Assembly: GCF_008923205.2 (NCBI RefSeq)
Contig: NZ_WBMS02000039.1
Span: 7,335-71,334, forward strand
Direction: 5' to 3'
Length of the DNA stretch: 64,000 nucleotides
Origin: Actinomadura physcomitrii
GTDB lineage: Bacteria > Actinomycetota > Actinomycetes > Streptosporangiales > Streptosporangiaceae
The notes below the pieces were generated by a model. It was not told the origin of the DNA. It made no database searches and saw only the letters and a list, made by a program, of their open reading frames with translations. A program made the position numbers and the translations under genes. This document shows positions 16,584-26,545 of the stretch, one piece after another (position 1 is the first letter of the stretch; each line of letters begins with the position of its first letter).

Positions 16584-17810
16584 TCAGCGGTTCGGGGAAG
16601 GCGCGCGGTGGGCGTCGTCGTGCGCGGCGCTCGCCGAGTTCGCGGGACGCGTCCTGCCGCGCATGCGCAGCAGGGTGATCAGGGTCGCGAGCGCGAGCGT
16701 GACGACGAACAGCGAGTAGTCCCGGGTCGCGGTCGGCAGTCCACCGCCGTACACGACGAGGGTCCCCGCGACGACGGCGGGCAGCCCCATGCCCAGGTAG
16801 CAGATCACGTAGAGCGAAGAGAGGACGCCCGCGCGCTCGTGGTCGGCGGCCAGTGGCACGACGGTGCGCATCCCGCCCTGGAATCCCGCGCCGAAACCGA
16901 TCCCGGAGACGAGGGTGCCGGCGAAGAATCCCGTGACCGACGACGCCTCGACGGCGAGCAAGGTACTGAGCGAGCCGAGGACGAGGAGCGTGATGCCGAG
17001 GAGCATCACCGTCCCGGCCGGGACGCGCGCGATCGCGACGATGGCGGCGGACGAGACCACGGTGAGCACGAACAATCCGAGACCGCCGATCACGGCGGAG
17101 TCCGAGCCCGACAACCGCCGCGCCAGCGCCGGTGCGAGTGAGCCGTAGAAGCCGCCGAGCGACCATACGGCGAACAGCACCGGCGCCACCGCGAGGAGGA
17201 GGTGCCGCAGGTGCCGGGGCACCGCGAGTTCGGGTTTGAGGGCGGCGCGCAGTCCGGGCCTGCGGCCGGCGGTCTCCGGCTGCAGCGCCACGCCGAGGGC
17301 CTGCACGAGGAAGACTCCGATGAACGCGAGGTAGACGAGCCGGGTGGGCGCCGGCAGGTACTGGACGATCAAGCCGGACGCCAAGGCGCCGATCCCGGAT
17401 CCGAGCCCGGGGGCGACGGCGTTGGCGCGGGTGCCGCGCTCACGGTCGACGTCCAGCATCGCGGCGCCGAGCGCACCCAGTGCGCTGCCCGTTCCGATGC
17501 CCTGCAGGATCCGGCCGGCGAACAGAGCGCCGATGCCGCCGGCTTCGCTGAACACGGCCATGGCGGCGATCTGCAACGTCAGCGCGCCCAGGAGCACCGG
17601 CTTGCGGCCGAGGTGGTCGGACACCCGTCCGAGCACGAGCAGTGCGGCCAGGACGGCGATGCAGTAGGTGCCGAACACCACGGTGGTCGTTATCGGGGAG
17701 AAGTGCCATCGGTCCGCATACGCGGCGTAGAGCGGCGTGGGGGCGCTGGAAGAGGCCAGGAACGAGATGACGATCGAGGCCGGCAGCAGGAGGCCGAACG
17801 GTGCTGTCAT
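16584..17810 (-). CDS. MFS transporter
   Basis: A 408-aa integral membrane transporter. A hydrophobic N-terminus is followed by LYAAYADRWHFSP, the loop-2 motif GRVSDHLGRKPVLLG and FAGRILQGIGTG in helix 4 (drug-resistance antiporter style), with about 12 helices overall. ATG 17810 has GAAGGG just upstream. The same frame is open for hundreds of codons further upstream, but that part is antisense to the regulator gene. It is divergent from the GlxA-type regulator 72 nt away, a common arrangement in which the AraC-like protein controls the exporter. Substrate unknown. Confidence 0.85.
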   Translation of the reverse strand: MTAPFGLLLPASIVISFLASSSAPTPLYAAYADRWHFSPITTTVVFGTYCIAVLAALLVLGRVSDHLGRKPVLLGALTLQIAAMAVFSEAGGIGALFAGRILQGIGTGSALGALGAAMLDVDRERGTRANAVAPGLGSGIGALASGLIVQYLPAPTRLVYLAFIGVFLVQALGVALQPETAGRRPGLRAALKPELAVPRHLRHLLLAVAPVLFAVWSLGGFYGSLAPALARRLSGSDSAVIGGLGLFVLTVVSSAAIVAIARVPAGTVMLLGITLLVLGSLSTLLAVEASSVTGFFAGTLVSGIGFGAGFQGGMRTVVPLAADHERAGVLSSLYVICYLGMGLPAVVAGTLVVYGGGLPTATRDYSLFVVTLALATLITLLRMRGRTRPANSASAAHDDAHRAPSPNR

Positions 17811-17882
17811 GCCCTTCAGCGTGTCCGAGACCCTCCTGACCTGGTGATAGGCAAGATTTCCATACTTCGATAGGATATTGCC

Positions 17883-18815
17883 ATGACGGTTCACCGGATC
17901 GCGCTCCTGGCCCTGGACGACGTCATGCCCCTCGACCTGGCGATCCCGGCGCAGATCTTCGGGTCCCGGCCGGAGACCTCGTACGAGACGACCGTGTGCG
18001 GCCTCGGCACGAAGGTGGACACCACCGGGGGCTTCACCGTGCTGCCGGAGGCGGACCTGGAGCGGGTGCGCGCCGCCGACACCGTGATCGTGCCGGGGGC
18101 CGAGCCGCCCGGACGTCCGCCGGAGGCCGTGCTCGCCGTGTTGGCCGAGGCGCACGAGCGCGGCAAGCGGATGGTGTCGATCTGCACGGGGGCCTTCGCG
18201 CTGGCCGCGGCGGGAGTGCTGGACGGTGTGCGCGCGACCACCCACTGGCAGTACATCGACGATCTCGAACGCGCCTTCCCGGCCGTGTCGGTGGAGCGCG
18301 ACGTGCTCTACATCGACGAGGGGAACGTCCTCACCTCGGCCGGGGTGTGCTGCGGCATCGACCTGTGCCTGCACATCGTGCGCCGCGACCACGGCGCGGC
18401 GGTGGCCAACCGCGTCGCCCGCGGCCTGGTCGCGGCTCCGCACCGCGAAGGCGGGCAGGCCCAGTACGTGCCGGCGCCCGTCCCGGCGGCCGGCGACGCA
18501 TCGCTGTCCGGCACCCGCGCATGGGCTCTGCGACGCCTCGGCGAACCGATCACGCTGCGCGAGCTCGCCCGGCACGCCGGCCTTTCGCAGCGCACGCTCA
18601 TGCGCCGGTTCACCGAGGAGACCGGCACGACCCCGTTGCAGTGGCTGCTCAACGCCCGTCTCGGCCGGGCACGGGAACTGCTGGAGACCACCGATCAGCC
18701 GGTGGCGCGCGTGGCACGCGAGTGCGGGCTCGGCACCGCCGCCAACCTGCGGCTGCACTTCCGGCGCGCGCTGGACACGACCCCCACCGCCTACCGCCGC
18801 ACCTTCGGAAGGTGA
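17883..18815 (+). CDS. GlxA-family transcriptional regulator (DJ-1/PfpI plus AraC)
   Basis: A 310-aa regulator with an N-terminal DJ-1/PfpI-like domain (about 1-170), including the nucleophile-elbow-like SICTGAFALA and THW, and a C-terminal AraC/XylS double helix-turn-helix (about 215-305), including LARHAGLSQRTLMRRF and ARECGLGTAANLRLHF. In this group the DJ-1 domain is a ligand sensor rather than an enzyme. It is transcribed away from the MFS gene and probably regulates it. ATG 17883 is clear. Confidence 0.9.
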   Translation: MTVHRIALLALDDVMPLDLAIPAQIFGSRPETSYETTVCGLGTKVDTTGGFTVLPEADLERVRAADTVIVPGAEPPGRPPEAVLAVLAEAHERGKRMVSICTGAFALAAAGVLDGVRATTHWQYIDDLERAFPAVSVERDVLYIDEGNVLTSAGVCCGIDLCLHIVRRDHGAAVANRVARGLVAAPHREGGQAQYVPAPVPAAGDASLSGTRAWALRRLGEPITLRELARHAGLSQRTLMRRFTEETGTTPLQWLLNARLGRARELLETTDQPVARVARECGLGTAANLRLHFRRALDTTPTAYRRTFGR

Positions 18816-18853
18816 AGCCGGCGTCCTGACCGTCCGGGTCTCCGGCCTCGGCG

Positions 18854-19372
18854 TTACCGGAGGAGTGCCGGGGCGAGGTGGACGAGCCGGTCGACGTCGG
18901 CGGTGAAGTCGTCGCCGGTCGCGGGGAACAGGGTGACGTGGTCGGCGCCCGCGGCGAGGTGGGCGCGCACTTCGGCGGCGGTGGCGGGCTCGTCGTCGGC
19001 GTTGTGGGCCGTCCCGACGACGAGGAGCTCGTCGGGGCCGAGCGTGCGGCGGGTCTCCGCGGTGAACTCGGGGGGCTGGTTGGCGGGGAAGGCGCCGTCG
19101 GCGGTGTCGGCGGCCAGCCCCAGCATCTTCGGGCCGTTCGCGCCGATGACCCGGGGATAGGCCGCATCGGGCCCGGGCATCGGCGGGGGCTCGGCCATGG
19201 CGTCCAGGTAGGCGCGCATCGTCTCGAGGGGGCGGCCGAAGTCGCGGCCGGCGGCCTCCAGGCGCCGGACGGCCTTGCGCTGCTCGTCGATGGGGATCCA
19301 GCGGGTGAACGGCACCGGCACGTAGGTCCCGACCGGTCCGAGGGCCCGGCGGGCCCTTTCGACGACGCGCAT
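18854..19372 (-). CDS. LLM-class (F420-type) oxidoreductase with two internal deletions
   Basis: A 172-aa product that matches, in order, three separated blocks of the roughly 280-aa TIGR03620-like luciferase-like F420-dependent oxidoreductases. The N-terminal block ends at RRLEAAG, the middle block is GRDFGRPLETMRAYLDAM through LLVVGTAHNADDEP, and the C-terminal block starts at ATAAEVRAHLAAGADHV. About 70 residues are missing at the first joint and about 50 at the second, yet the reading frame is kept. GGGAGGAG precedes ATG 19372, so translation looks intact. The barrel cannot close normally without these parts, so activity is doubtful. Deletion sizes are from memory of the family, not an alignment. 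Confidence 0.7.
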   Translation of the reverse strand: MRVVERARRALGPVGTYVPVPFTRWIPIDEQRKAVRRLEAAGRDFGRPLETMRAYLDAMAEPPPMPGPDAAYPRVIGANGPKMLGLAADTADGAFPANQPPEFTAETRRTLGPDELLVVGTAHNADDEPATAAEVRAHLAAGADHVTLFPATGDDFTADVDRLVHLAPALLR

Positions 19373-19518
19373 GGTGATGGACTCCTCCCGGAAGCGGATG
19401 CCGTGGTTCCACCGTGCGGAAGGGCGGCCTCCGACGTCCAATCGCTGTTTCGCAATGCGCGATACGAATCAGGCATCACTGCACGCCAGGACGGCCGCCA
19501 CCCGCGCGGAGCCGCGTG

Positions 19519-20030
19519 TCAGGCCGGTGGCGCCCAGTTCGGGTCGCGGCCCAGCAGTGCGGCGATGTTGTCGATCGGCGGCCGGGCCGGATCCTCGGCG
19601 AGGGACGGCCGGTAGACGCCGCCGGGCCCGTTGAGCGGGCTGCCGGGTGCGGTGTTGGCGCGGGCGAGCGGCAGCGCGGCGTCGGTGAGGCGGGACGGCG
19701 CGTTGGGTGCGGTTCCGAGCGCGCGTGCCAGGTCCCAGCGGTGGACCAGCATGTCGACGGTGTGGACGCCCAGCACCATCCGCGTCGGTGCCGGGCCCCG
19801 CTGCGGCAGGTGCACGGTCTCGCCGGCCTGTTCCAGCACGGCGTGGCAACGTGCGGCGATGCGGGCGAAGTCGTCCCGCGGGTCGCCGGCCGGTTCGACG
19901 GGCGCGAGCGCGGTGCGGGCCATGGCCTCGTGCCGCTCGTTCATGTGATGCAGCAGGTCGGTGACGGTCCACCCGTCACAGGGCGTCGGTTCCTTCATCG
20001 CGGCGTCGGGGATCAGGGCGACGTCGTGGC
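19519..20030 (-). pseudogene. DinB-like/TIGR03086 metal-binding protein, 5' truncated
   Basis: Encodes the family core EPTPCDGWTVTDLLHHM, the metal-ligand regions DLLHHMNERHE and HTVDMLVHRWDLA, and the C-terminal FGA-like end LLGRDPNW. These proteins are related to mycothiol-dependent maleylpyruvate isomerases. The first 15-20 residues expected upstream are missing: homology ends near 20030, exactly where the TetR fragment on the other strand begins. The only nearby ATG (19998) would start inside the conserved core. The rest of the domain is intact, so a short functional product from 19998 cannot be excluded. Confidence 0.65.
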
Positions 20031-20518
20031 TCGGGATGAGCAAGGCGGGCCTGGTCGGCCCGTTCGGAACGCGCGACCGGCTGCTCATGGCCGCGCTCGA
20101 CCATGCCGGTGAGGTCTTCCGCGCGGCGGTCACCGCACCGCTGGAGGGCCTGCCGCCCGGTGCGGAACGGCTGGGACGCCTGATCGACGGGTGGGTGGAC
20201 TACCTGGCCGACTGCCCGTTCCCCGGCGGCTGCTTCGTCACCTCCGCCTCGTGCGAGCTCGACGGGCGTCCGGGGCCGCTGCGCGACCGGCTGCGCGAGA
20301 TCGTCGCGTCCCAGCGGCGGGCCCTGGCGGCGGACATCGCCGCCGCCCAGGCCGAGCTGCCGGGTCCGCACCGTCCCGCCGAGGAGGTCGCGACGACCCT
20401 GGTCGGCCTGTCCATGGCGGTCAACCAGGAGATCCAGCTTCTACAGGACCCGTCCGCCCCGGCGCGTGCCCGCGCCGCCATGCGCCACGCGGCCGGCCTG
20501 CCCGAATCACATACTTAG
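20025..20518 (+). pseudogene. TetR/AcrR regulator, 5' truncated
   Basis: Homology begins inside the DNA-binding domain at LGMSKAGLVGPFGTRDRLL (recognition helix side) and continues through a complete ligand-binding domain with FPGGCFVTSASCELDGRPG. The first two helices of the HTH (about 35 residues) are missing, replaced by sequence antisense to the DinB-like gene. A start at ATG 19961 would give an artificial N-terminus. The protein is unlikely to bind DNA. It ends at TAG 20518, just before the flavoprotein gene. Confidence 0.7.
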
Positions 20519-20534
20519 GAGTATGGTTCCATAC
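20511..20534. promoter_or_regulatory. Overlapping palindromes, likely operator
   Basis: ATACT-N4-AGTAT (20511-20524) overlaps GTATGG-TT-CCATAC (20521-20534), a perfect 14-nt palindrome ending one base before the ATG at 20536. It probably binds the TetR regulator encoded at 21721, or once bound the truncated TetR. Confidence 0.55.
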
Positions 20535-20535
20535 C

Positions 20536-21702
20536 ATGGAGTATGGAGACGAGATCGTCCGCCGCGTGCGGGAGCTGGCGCCCTCGCTCGCCGAGCGGGC
20601 CCGCGAGGCCGAGGACGCGCGCCGCCTGCCCGACGCCACCATCGCCGACCTCGCCGCGTCCGGCCTGTTCGGCATGCTGGTGCCGAAGCGGTTCGGCGGC
20701 GCGGAACTCGGGTTCGAGCCGATGGCGGCGGCGTGCCGCGCGATCGGCGCCGCCTGCGCGTCCACCGGGTGGCTGTCGGTCATCTACACGCTGCACAACT
20801 GGATGGTGGCGCTCTTCCCCGAGCAGGCGCAGGAGGAGGTCTGGGCGGAGCGGCCGTACGCGCTGATCCCGTGCGTCCTCGCCCCGACCGGCACCGCCGA
20901 GCCGGTCGACGGCGGGCACCGGGTCACCGGACGCTGGTCGTGGGGAAGCGGCTCCATGCACGCCGACCACGCCATGGTCATGGGCCTCGTCACCGTCGAC
21001 GGCGCGATCGAGCCGCGGCTGTTCCTGCTGCCGCGCGCGGACGTGACCGTCCACGACGTCTGGCACACCAGCGGCATGCGCGGGACCGGCAGCAACGACA
21101 TCGAGGTGGCGGACGCCTTCGTCCCGGCGCACCGGTCCGTGCCGATGGCGGCGCTGACCGAGGGACGGTCACCCGGGTCGCGCGTGCATGAGGCGCCGCT
21201 CTACCGGACCCCGCTCGTCCCGGTGTTCGCGCTGACCAGCGCGGCGCCCGTGCTCGGCGTCGCCGAGGGCGTGCTCGCGCTGTTCGCCGAGCGGATGCGG
21301 AGCCGGCGGATGGCCTACAGCGGCGAGCGGCAGCGCGACCTGATGAGCGCCCAGATCCGGCTCGCCACCGCCACCGCGGACCTGGCCGCGGCGCGGCTGC
21401 TGCTCGAGGACGCGGTGCGCGACGTCACCGAGGCCACGGCGGCGGGCGACGCCGCCGGGCTGCCCCGCCGCGCCCGGACCCGGCTGGTCGCCGCGCACGT
21501 CGCCGCCACCTCCCGGCGCGTCGTCAACGAGCTGTGCGGCGCGGCCGGGGCGAGCACCCAGTTCGCTGACTCGCCGTTCCAGCGGGCGCAGCGCGATGTG
21601 AATACGATCAGCGGCCATGTGGTCTTCGACCCGGACGCGGCGTACGCCCTGTACGGCAGGATCGAGCTGGGCATGGACCCTGGTCCGGTGGTCCTGGTCT
21701 AA
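20536..21702 (+). CDS. Acyl-CoA dehydrogenase-fold flavin monooxygenase
   Basis: A 388-aa protein of the acyl-CoA dehydrogenase superfamily, closest in pattern to flavin-dependent hydroxylases such as HsaA or DszC: N-terminal helical domain with LVPKRFGGAELGF, the middle beta domain with RVTGRWSWGSGSMHADH and SGMRGTGSNDIEV, and an Acyl-CoA_dh_2-type C-terminal helical domain (GASTQFADSPFQRAQRDV). It probably uses reduced flavin to oxygenate an organic substrate. ATG 20536 is preferred over a longer frame running through the TetR fragment. A TetR gene follows after 18 nt, so the two likely form an autoregulated pair. Confidence 0.8.
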   Translation: MEYGDEIVRRVRELAPSLAERAREAEDARRLPDATIADLAASGLFGMLVPKRFGGAELGFEPMAAACRAIGAACASTGWLSVIYTLHNWMVALFPEQAQEEVWAERPYALIPCVLAPTGTAEPVDGGHRVTGRWSWGSGSMHADHAMVMGLVTVDGAIEPRLFLLPRADVTVHDVWHTSGMRGTGSNDIEVADAFVPAHRSVPMAALTEGRSPGSRVHEAPLYRTPLVPVFALTSAAPVLGVAEGVLALFAERMRSRRMAYSGERQRDLMSAQIRLATATADLAAARLLLEDAVRDVTEATAAGDAAGLPRRARTRLVAAHVAATSRRVVNELCGAAGASTQFADSPFQRAQRDVNTISGHVVFDPDAAYALYGRIELGMDPGPVVLV

Positions 21703-21720
21703 CGGAGCGCGAGGAGGGCG

Positions 21721-22278
21721 ATGACGGCCCGTACGAGGATGGCCAGGCGGGACTGGGTGGAGGCCGGCTACCAGGAACTCGCGCGCACCGGCGAGCGCGG
21801 TGTCGCGATCACCTCGCTCGCCGCCCGGCTCGGCGTCACCAAGGGCAGCTTCTACTGGCACTTCAAGGACCGCGGCGAGCTGATGCGGGCGCTGCTCGAC
21901 CGGTGGGCGCACGAGCGGACCGACGAGATGCTGGGCCTCGCCCTCGGCAGCACCGGCGACCCGCGCGAGCGGCTGCGCCGCATCCAGGCGCTCGGCCGCG
22001 AGATCGCGCCGGTCGACCGGGCGATGCGGCTGTGGGCGCAGCACGACCCGGCCGCCGAGGAGGCGGTGCGGCACGCCGACCGCGCGCTCCTCGGGCACAT
22101 CGCCGCGTGCCTGGAGGGCCTCGGGTTCGGCGCCGACGACGCGCGGCTGCGGGCGCTGCTGATGCTGCGCTCCTGGGTCGGCGGCTACCTCGTCCCGTCC
22201 GGTGCGCCGGGCGCCGCCGCCGGGACCGACCCCGGCGACCGCATGCTCGACATCCTGCTGAGCCGGCCGCCGGCCTGA
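21721..22278 (+). CDS. TetR/AcrR family regulator
   Basis: A 185-aa repressor with an intact N-terminal HTH (ITSLAARLGVTKGSFYWHFKDR, residues about 29-50) and a helical ligand-binding domain. Its gene begins 18 nt after the flavoprotein gene on the same strand. The palindromes at 20511-20534 in front of that gene are the likely operator. The effector is unknown but may be the monooxygenase substrate. Confidence 0.9.
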   Translation: MTARTRMARRDWVEAGYQELARTGERGVAITSLAARLGVTKGSFYWHFKDRGELMRALLDRWAHERTDEMLGLALGSTGDPRERLRRIQALGREIAPVDRAMRLWAQHDPAAEEAVRHADRALLGHIAACLEGLGFGADDARLRALLMLRSWVGGYLVPSGAPGAAAGTDPGDRMLDILLSRPPA

Positions 22279-22282
22279 TGCC

Positions 22283-25200
22283 TCAGCAGGTCTTCTCGTA
22301 CGGGATGTCCTGCACGTACTGCTTCCACTCGCTCCGCGACAGCGACCCGACCCGCTCGCAGAGACCGTCCTGCAGCAGGTCCGGCGCGACGGTGTGGGTG
22401 ACGAGCTTGCCGTCGTCGCCGCTCACGCTTTAGAGCCGGGTGCCGTCCGGGCCGAACGCCAGCGACTCGATCGTCGCGTCGACCGAACTCGAGGTGTGCC
22501 CGGTGAGCGGCAGCCCGAGCCGCCGCTGACCCTGCACGTCCCACAGGTCGATCTTGCCCTTGACGTCGGCGGTGGCGAGCAGCCGTCCGTCCGGCGACAG
22601 CGCCGCGATCGGGGACTTGCCGTCCGGCATCGCGACCGGGGTGCCGATCTGCTTGAGCGTCCGGACGTTCCAGAACGCCAGCGACCGCCGGTCCGCGCGG
22701 TCCTGCACGGTGACGAGCGTCCCCTGCTTGTCAGCGGCCTGGACGGTCGTCGCGAGCGGGTTCGGCGGCGCGAGCGTCCGGCCGGACGGGAACACGACCA
22801 CGCCGAGGTCGTTCGCGGACACGACGCTCTTCCCGTCCGCGCTCCACACGATCCGCAGGTTGGTCGCGTTCTCCGACGTGCTGGTCACGCCGCCCGCGCG
22901 CGCTTGGCCGAGCTGCCGTCCCGTCGAGGTGTCCCAGAACCGCAGCGTCGTCGGCCCGGCGGGGCCGTCGGGCCGCCGAGCGTGACGGTGGCGATGGCCT
23001 TGCCGTCCGGCGAGAAGGACGGCAGCGCCCGCGACAGCGGCCGCGGCGCCGGGCCGAGGTCGATGGCGGCCCGCTTCGTGCGGGACCGGACGTCCCAGAT
23101 CTCGACCGTCCGGTCCTGCCGGAACAGCGCGAGCAGCCGCGCGTCCCGCGACAGCGCCATCCGGTCGCCGCCGTAGCCGTTGGAGTACACGGTCGGGATC
23201 GTCGCGAGGCGTGTCCGCTTCGCGGTGTCCCAGATCTGGACGCCGTTGGACGGCGGCGGGTCCGTGGTGGCCAGCGTCGACCCGTCCAGGCTGATCGCCG
23301 AGTCCCCGTACGGCCGCGACACCTGCACCGGATGCACGAACACCGAGACGTCGATGGACTGGACGCGCCCCTGGGAGTCCACGCAGCGCAGGCTCTTTCC
23401 GTCCGCGCTGAACCGGGTCGTGTTGCACATGTCGTCCGGCTTGTAGAACAGGTAGGGCGGCTCGGAGGTGCCGGGTTCGGTGCTCCACAGCGCCATGCCG
23501 GACGCGAGGAAGTTCCCGTCCGGGCTGAACGTGAAGTCGGTGTCGAGGCTGTCGGAGCCCTTCGGCGCCTTCAGCCTCGTGCGCAGCTCACCCGTCCTGG
23601 CGTCCACCACGGTGATCTGGTCCTTGAGGCCGCCGGCGTCGGTGGCCGCGAGGAAGCGCCCGTCGGGGCTGAAGGCGATCCGGGACGCCTGCGTGAGGTC
23701 CCGGAACTGATCGGGCACCTTGATCGGCTTGAAGGTCGTGAGGTCCCGCCCGATGAGATGCCAGTGGCCGCCGTCCTTGACCGCGCCGACCAGCGTCTTC
23801 TCGTCCGGCGAGATGACGGGGCCCGCGACGCTGAACTCCTCCTTCGCGGTGAACCGCACCCGCCCGGTGGCCGTGTCGAGGACGTTCACCGTCCCGCCGT
23901 GCGTCGTGACGAGGAGCGTGCCGCGCGGGCTGAACCAGAGACCGTCGCCGAGCGTGTGCTTGAACGGCAGCGCCGTCCGCGCCCCGGACGCGGTGTCCCA
24001 CAGCGCCAGCGTGCCGTCCTGCTGCAGCGTGAGCAGCCGCTTGCCCTCCAGCGTCATCCCCAGACCGGCCACCGCCGCGCCCGCGACGCGCAGCGTCAGC
24101 GCCTTCCTCGTGTCCGGGTTGCCGAGAACGACGGTGTTGCCCTTCCACCACGCGTACGGCCCGGCCTTGTCGGGACTCAGCGTGGCCCAGTCCGTCCCGA
24201 CCCCCGCCGGCCGGAACATCCCCTCCTCCCACTGCTCGGTCAGCGTCAGCAGCGCGTCCCGCGTCTCGAACGTGTCCCCGGCCAGCGCGGACGCGGCCAC
24301 GGCGAGCCTGCGCGCCAGCACCGGATCGGTCCGGCGCAGCTGCACGGCCCGCGTCGCGAGCTGCCGCCCGACCGCCGTGTCCCGCTGGTTCGCCACCGTC
24401 GCGTTCGTCTGCCGCAGGTCCCGGCTCTGCACCGCGACCGCCGCCCCCGCGCACAACGCGATGACCAGCAGCACCGCCAGCGTGGTCGTGACGGCCGCCC
24501 GCGTCCGCGCCCGATCCCGCGTCTGCCTCACCGACGCGTCCAGGAAAGCCCGCTCCACCAGGTTCAACGTGAGCTGCCGCCGCCCGACCGACGCCCACGC
24601 CAGCGCCCCGTCCAGCGCCGACCCCTGATGCAGATCGGCCGGCTTGCGCCCGTTCGCGTTCCACAACCGCGCCGCGCCCGCCAGCGCCTGCTGCGCCGCG
24701 AGCCCGTCGCTCTCCGCCCGCACCCAGTCCGCCAGCCGCGGCCACGCCCGCAGCAGCGCGGGCGTCGCGATCGAGATCGTCACCTCGTCCCGCCGCAGCA
24801 GCCCCGCGCCGCAGAACGCGTCCAGCATCTCCTGCAGCGCACGCTCGCTCGTGATCCCGTCCACGAGATCGCCCACCGGCACCGGACGCAGCGCCCCCTG
24901 CGCGTCCGCCGGAGCCGCGACCATCCTCAGCAGCACCCGCGGGACCGCCTGCTGCGCCTCCCACCCCAGCCGCCGGTACACCTGCTCCGCGACGTCCCCC
25001 AGCGCCGGCGGCAACGTCAACGACGGCGGCTCCCCCGCCCCCGCCGCCCTCGTCCCCGCCTCCAGCGCGTCCCCGGTCACCCCGCTGAGCAGGCCGTCCA
25101 GCACGTCCTGCGCGCTCGGCCGCCGCTCCGGATCCTGGCTGAGCGCCGCATCCACCAGCGCCCCCGCAGCGGCGTCGGAAGCATGTCCGTCCTCGGACGC

Positions 25201-25870
25201 TCGTTCACGATCTGGTGATGCAGGCTCGCCATCGTGTCGGCGTCGAACGGCGCGCTGCCCGTCGCGGCGAACAGCACCACCAGCGCCCACGCCCACAGCG
25301 GGCGTCGCCCGCCTCCCCTGGAACAACTCCGGCGCCATCCACCGCGGCGTCCCCTTGAGCATCCCCGTCGCGCTACGCGACATCTCCTCGGTCTTGGCGA
25401 TCCCGAAGTCGATCACCCGCGGCCCGTCCGGCCCCAGCAGCACGTTCGCGGGCTTCAGGTCCCGGTGGACGATCCCGGCCCGGTGGATCGACGCCAGCGC
25501 CGTCGCGATCCCGATCGCCAGCCGGTGCAGCTCGTCCGGCCCGTACGCCCCCCGCTCCCGCACCCACTTCTCGAGGTCCGGCCCGGGCACGTACTCGCTG
25601 ACGATGTAGGGCGGCACGCTGTCGAGGTCCGCGCTGATGATCCGCGCCGTGCAGAACGACGCCACCCGCTGCAGCGTCGCGACCTCCTTACGGAGCCCGT
25701 TCCGCAGCGCCTCATTGACCGAGTCGACATGCAGCGCCTTGACCGCGACCCGCGCGCCCCCCGGCGTCGTACCCCTCGTAGACGACACCCTGCCCACCGG
25801 CCCCCAGCCGCCCGGCCAGCCAGTACCCGCCCAACTGCCGGGGATCACTAACCAACAGCGGCCCGGACAT
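22283..25870 (-). pseudogene. Ser/Thr protein kinase with WD40 repeats, broken
   Basis: The original protein started at ATG 25870 (MSGPLLVSDPRQLGGY) behind GGAGGGG. It had a kinase domain (AGRLGAGGQGVVYEGY, VAVKALH, HRDLKPANVLL, DFGIAK, GTPRWMAPE), an nSTAND-like linker, one membrane helix (LAVLLVIALCAGAAVAV) and a C-terminal WD40 propeller ending in the usual W-x-x-Y-V tail. Lesions are a one-base shift near the C6 tract at 25757-25762, a compensating frameshift pair near 25290 and 25160, another shift near 22975, and an in-frame TAA at 22430-22432 where Tyr is expected (the remaining 50 codons to TGA 22283 still read as coding). Multiple errors in one gene favour a real pseudogene over sequencing noise. 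Confidence 0.8.
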
Positions 25871-26379
25871 GAAGACGCCCCTCCACAGACACGGACGCCA
25901 GCAGCGCCCTCAGGAGGGCCCAGCATATACAGACACCGATGTCCTTTTGGATCGCAACACCCGAGTGTGACCCACCCCATCCACCTCACCGCCCCACCAC
26001 TCCGACAGGACGCCCCCACTCCGCAGCACCCGGCCCCCACGTCACCGCCCCCAAGGCAAGCTGCCCATTTGAAAAAGACGATCTGGCGGCCACCCTCAGT
26101 AACGTCACCCACCACACCGGACGCGTAGACACCAAGGCGGCCACACCCGTGAACACGCCTTCTTCAGGCCGCCGGGCGCTCAAGTCAGGCGCCCGGACGA
26201 AACACCAGCGCCGGAGAAGCCCTTGAGGGGCCAGCCTGTCACCGGCAGCCCGACCCCTCCTCAGGGACACCAAAGACAACTTGCGGGCCGGGTCTCCGTT
26301 GGCGTCGGAGCGCAGGTCGATGTCAGGCCAAACCGTGTAGCCCACGTACGGGCTGAGTTTTCGGTTTCCCCGGGATCCT
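25871..26379. other. Intergenic, no gene recognised
   Basis: Pro/His-coding-looking low-complexity DNA without a supported gene. A minus-strand frame near 26290-26350 (YVGYTVWPDIDL) looks protein-like but is too short to assign. It lies between the kinase pseudogene and the regulator relic. Confidence 0.35.
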
Positions 26380-26545
26380 GATTCATGACGTGGCCTACCT
26401 TGAGTCACAGACTGGCGCCCTGTATTTAGAAGAAAAGCCCCAAGTCGCCAGGTATCACACGATCTTCGACCAGCTGCGCGCGAAGGCACTCGACCCCGAT
26501 CAGTCCCACGCGCTGATCACTCAGCGGATCCGGGAAGTCACATGA
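26380..26545 (+). pseudogene. C-terminal fragment of a DUF5753 regulator
   Basis: The frame reads VAYLESQTGALYLEE followed by VARYHTIFDQLRAKAL and ends at TGA 26543-26545. This is the characteristic C-terminus of XRE-DUF5753 regulators (WhiJ/Scr1 type). The HTH and most of the DUF5753 domain are missing. Its stop overlaps the ATG of the DUF397 gene (ATGA), preserving the usual coupled order. Confidence 0.75.

Noticed and set aside
17811..19412. Long minus-strand frame upstream of the MFS gene (942 aa in total)
   Set aside because: It is antisense to the GlxA-type regulator and the LLM gene region and has no family match. Only the part after 17810 is the transporter.
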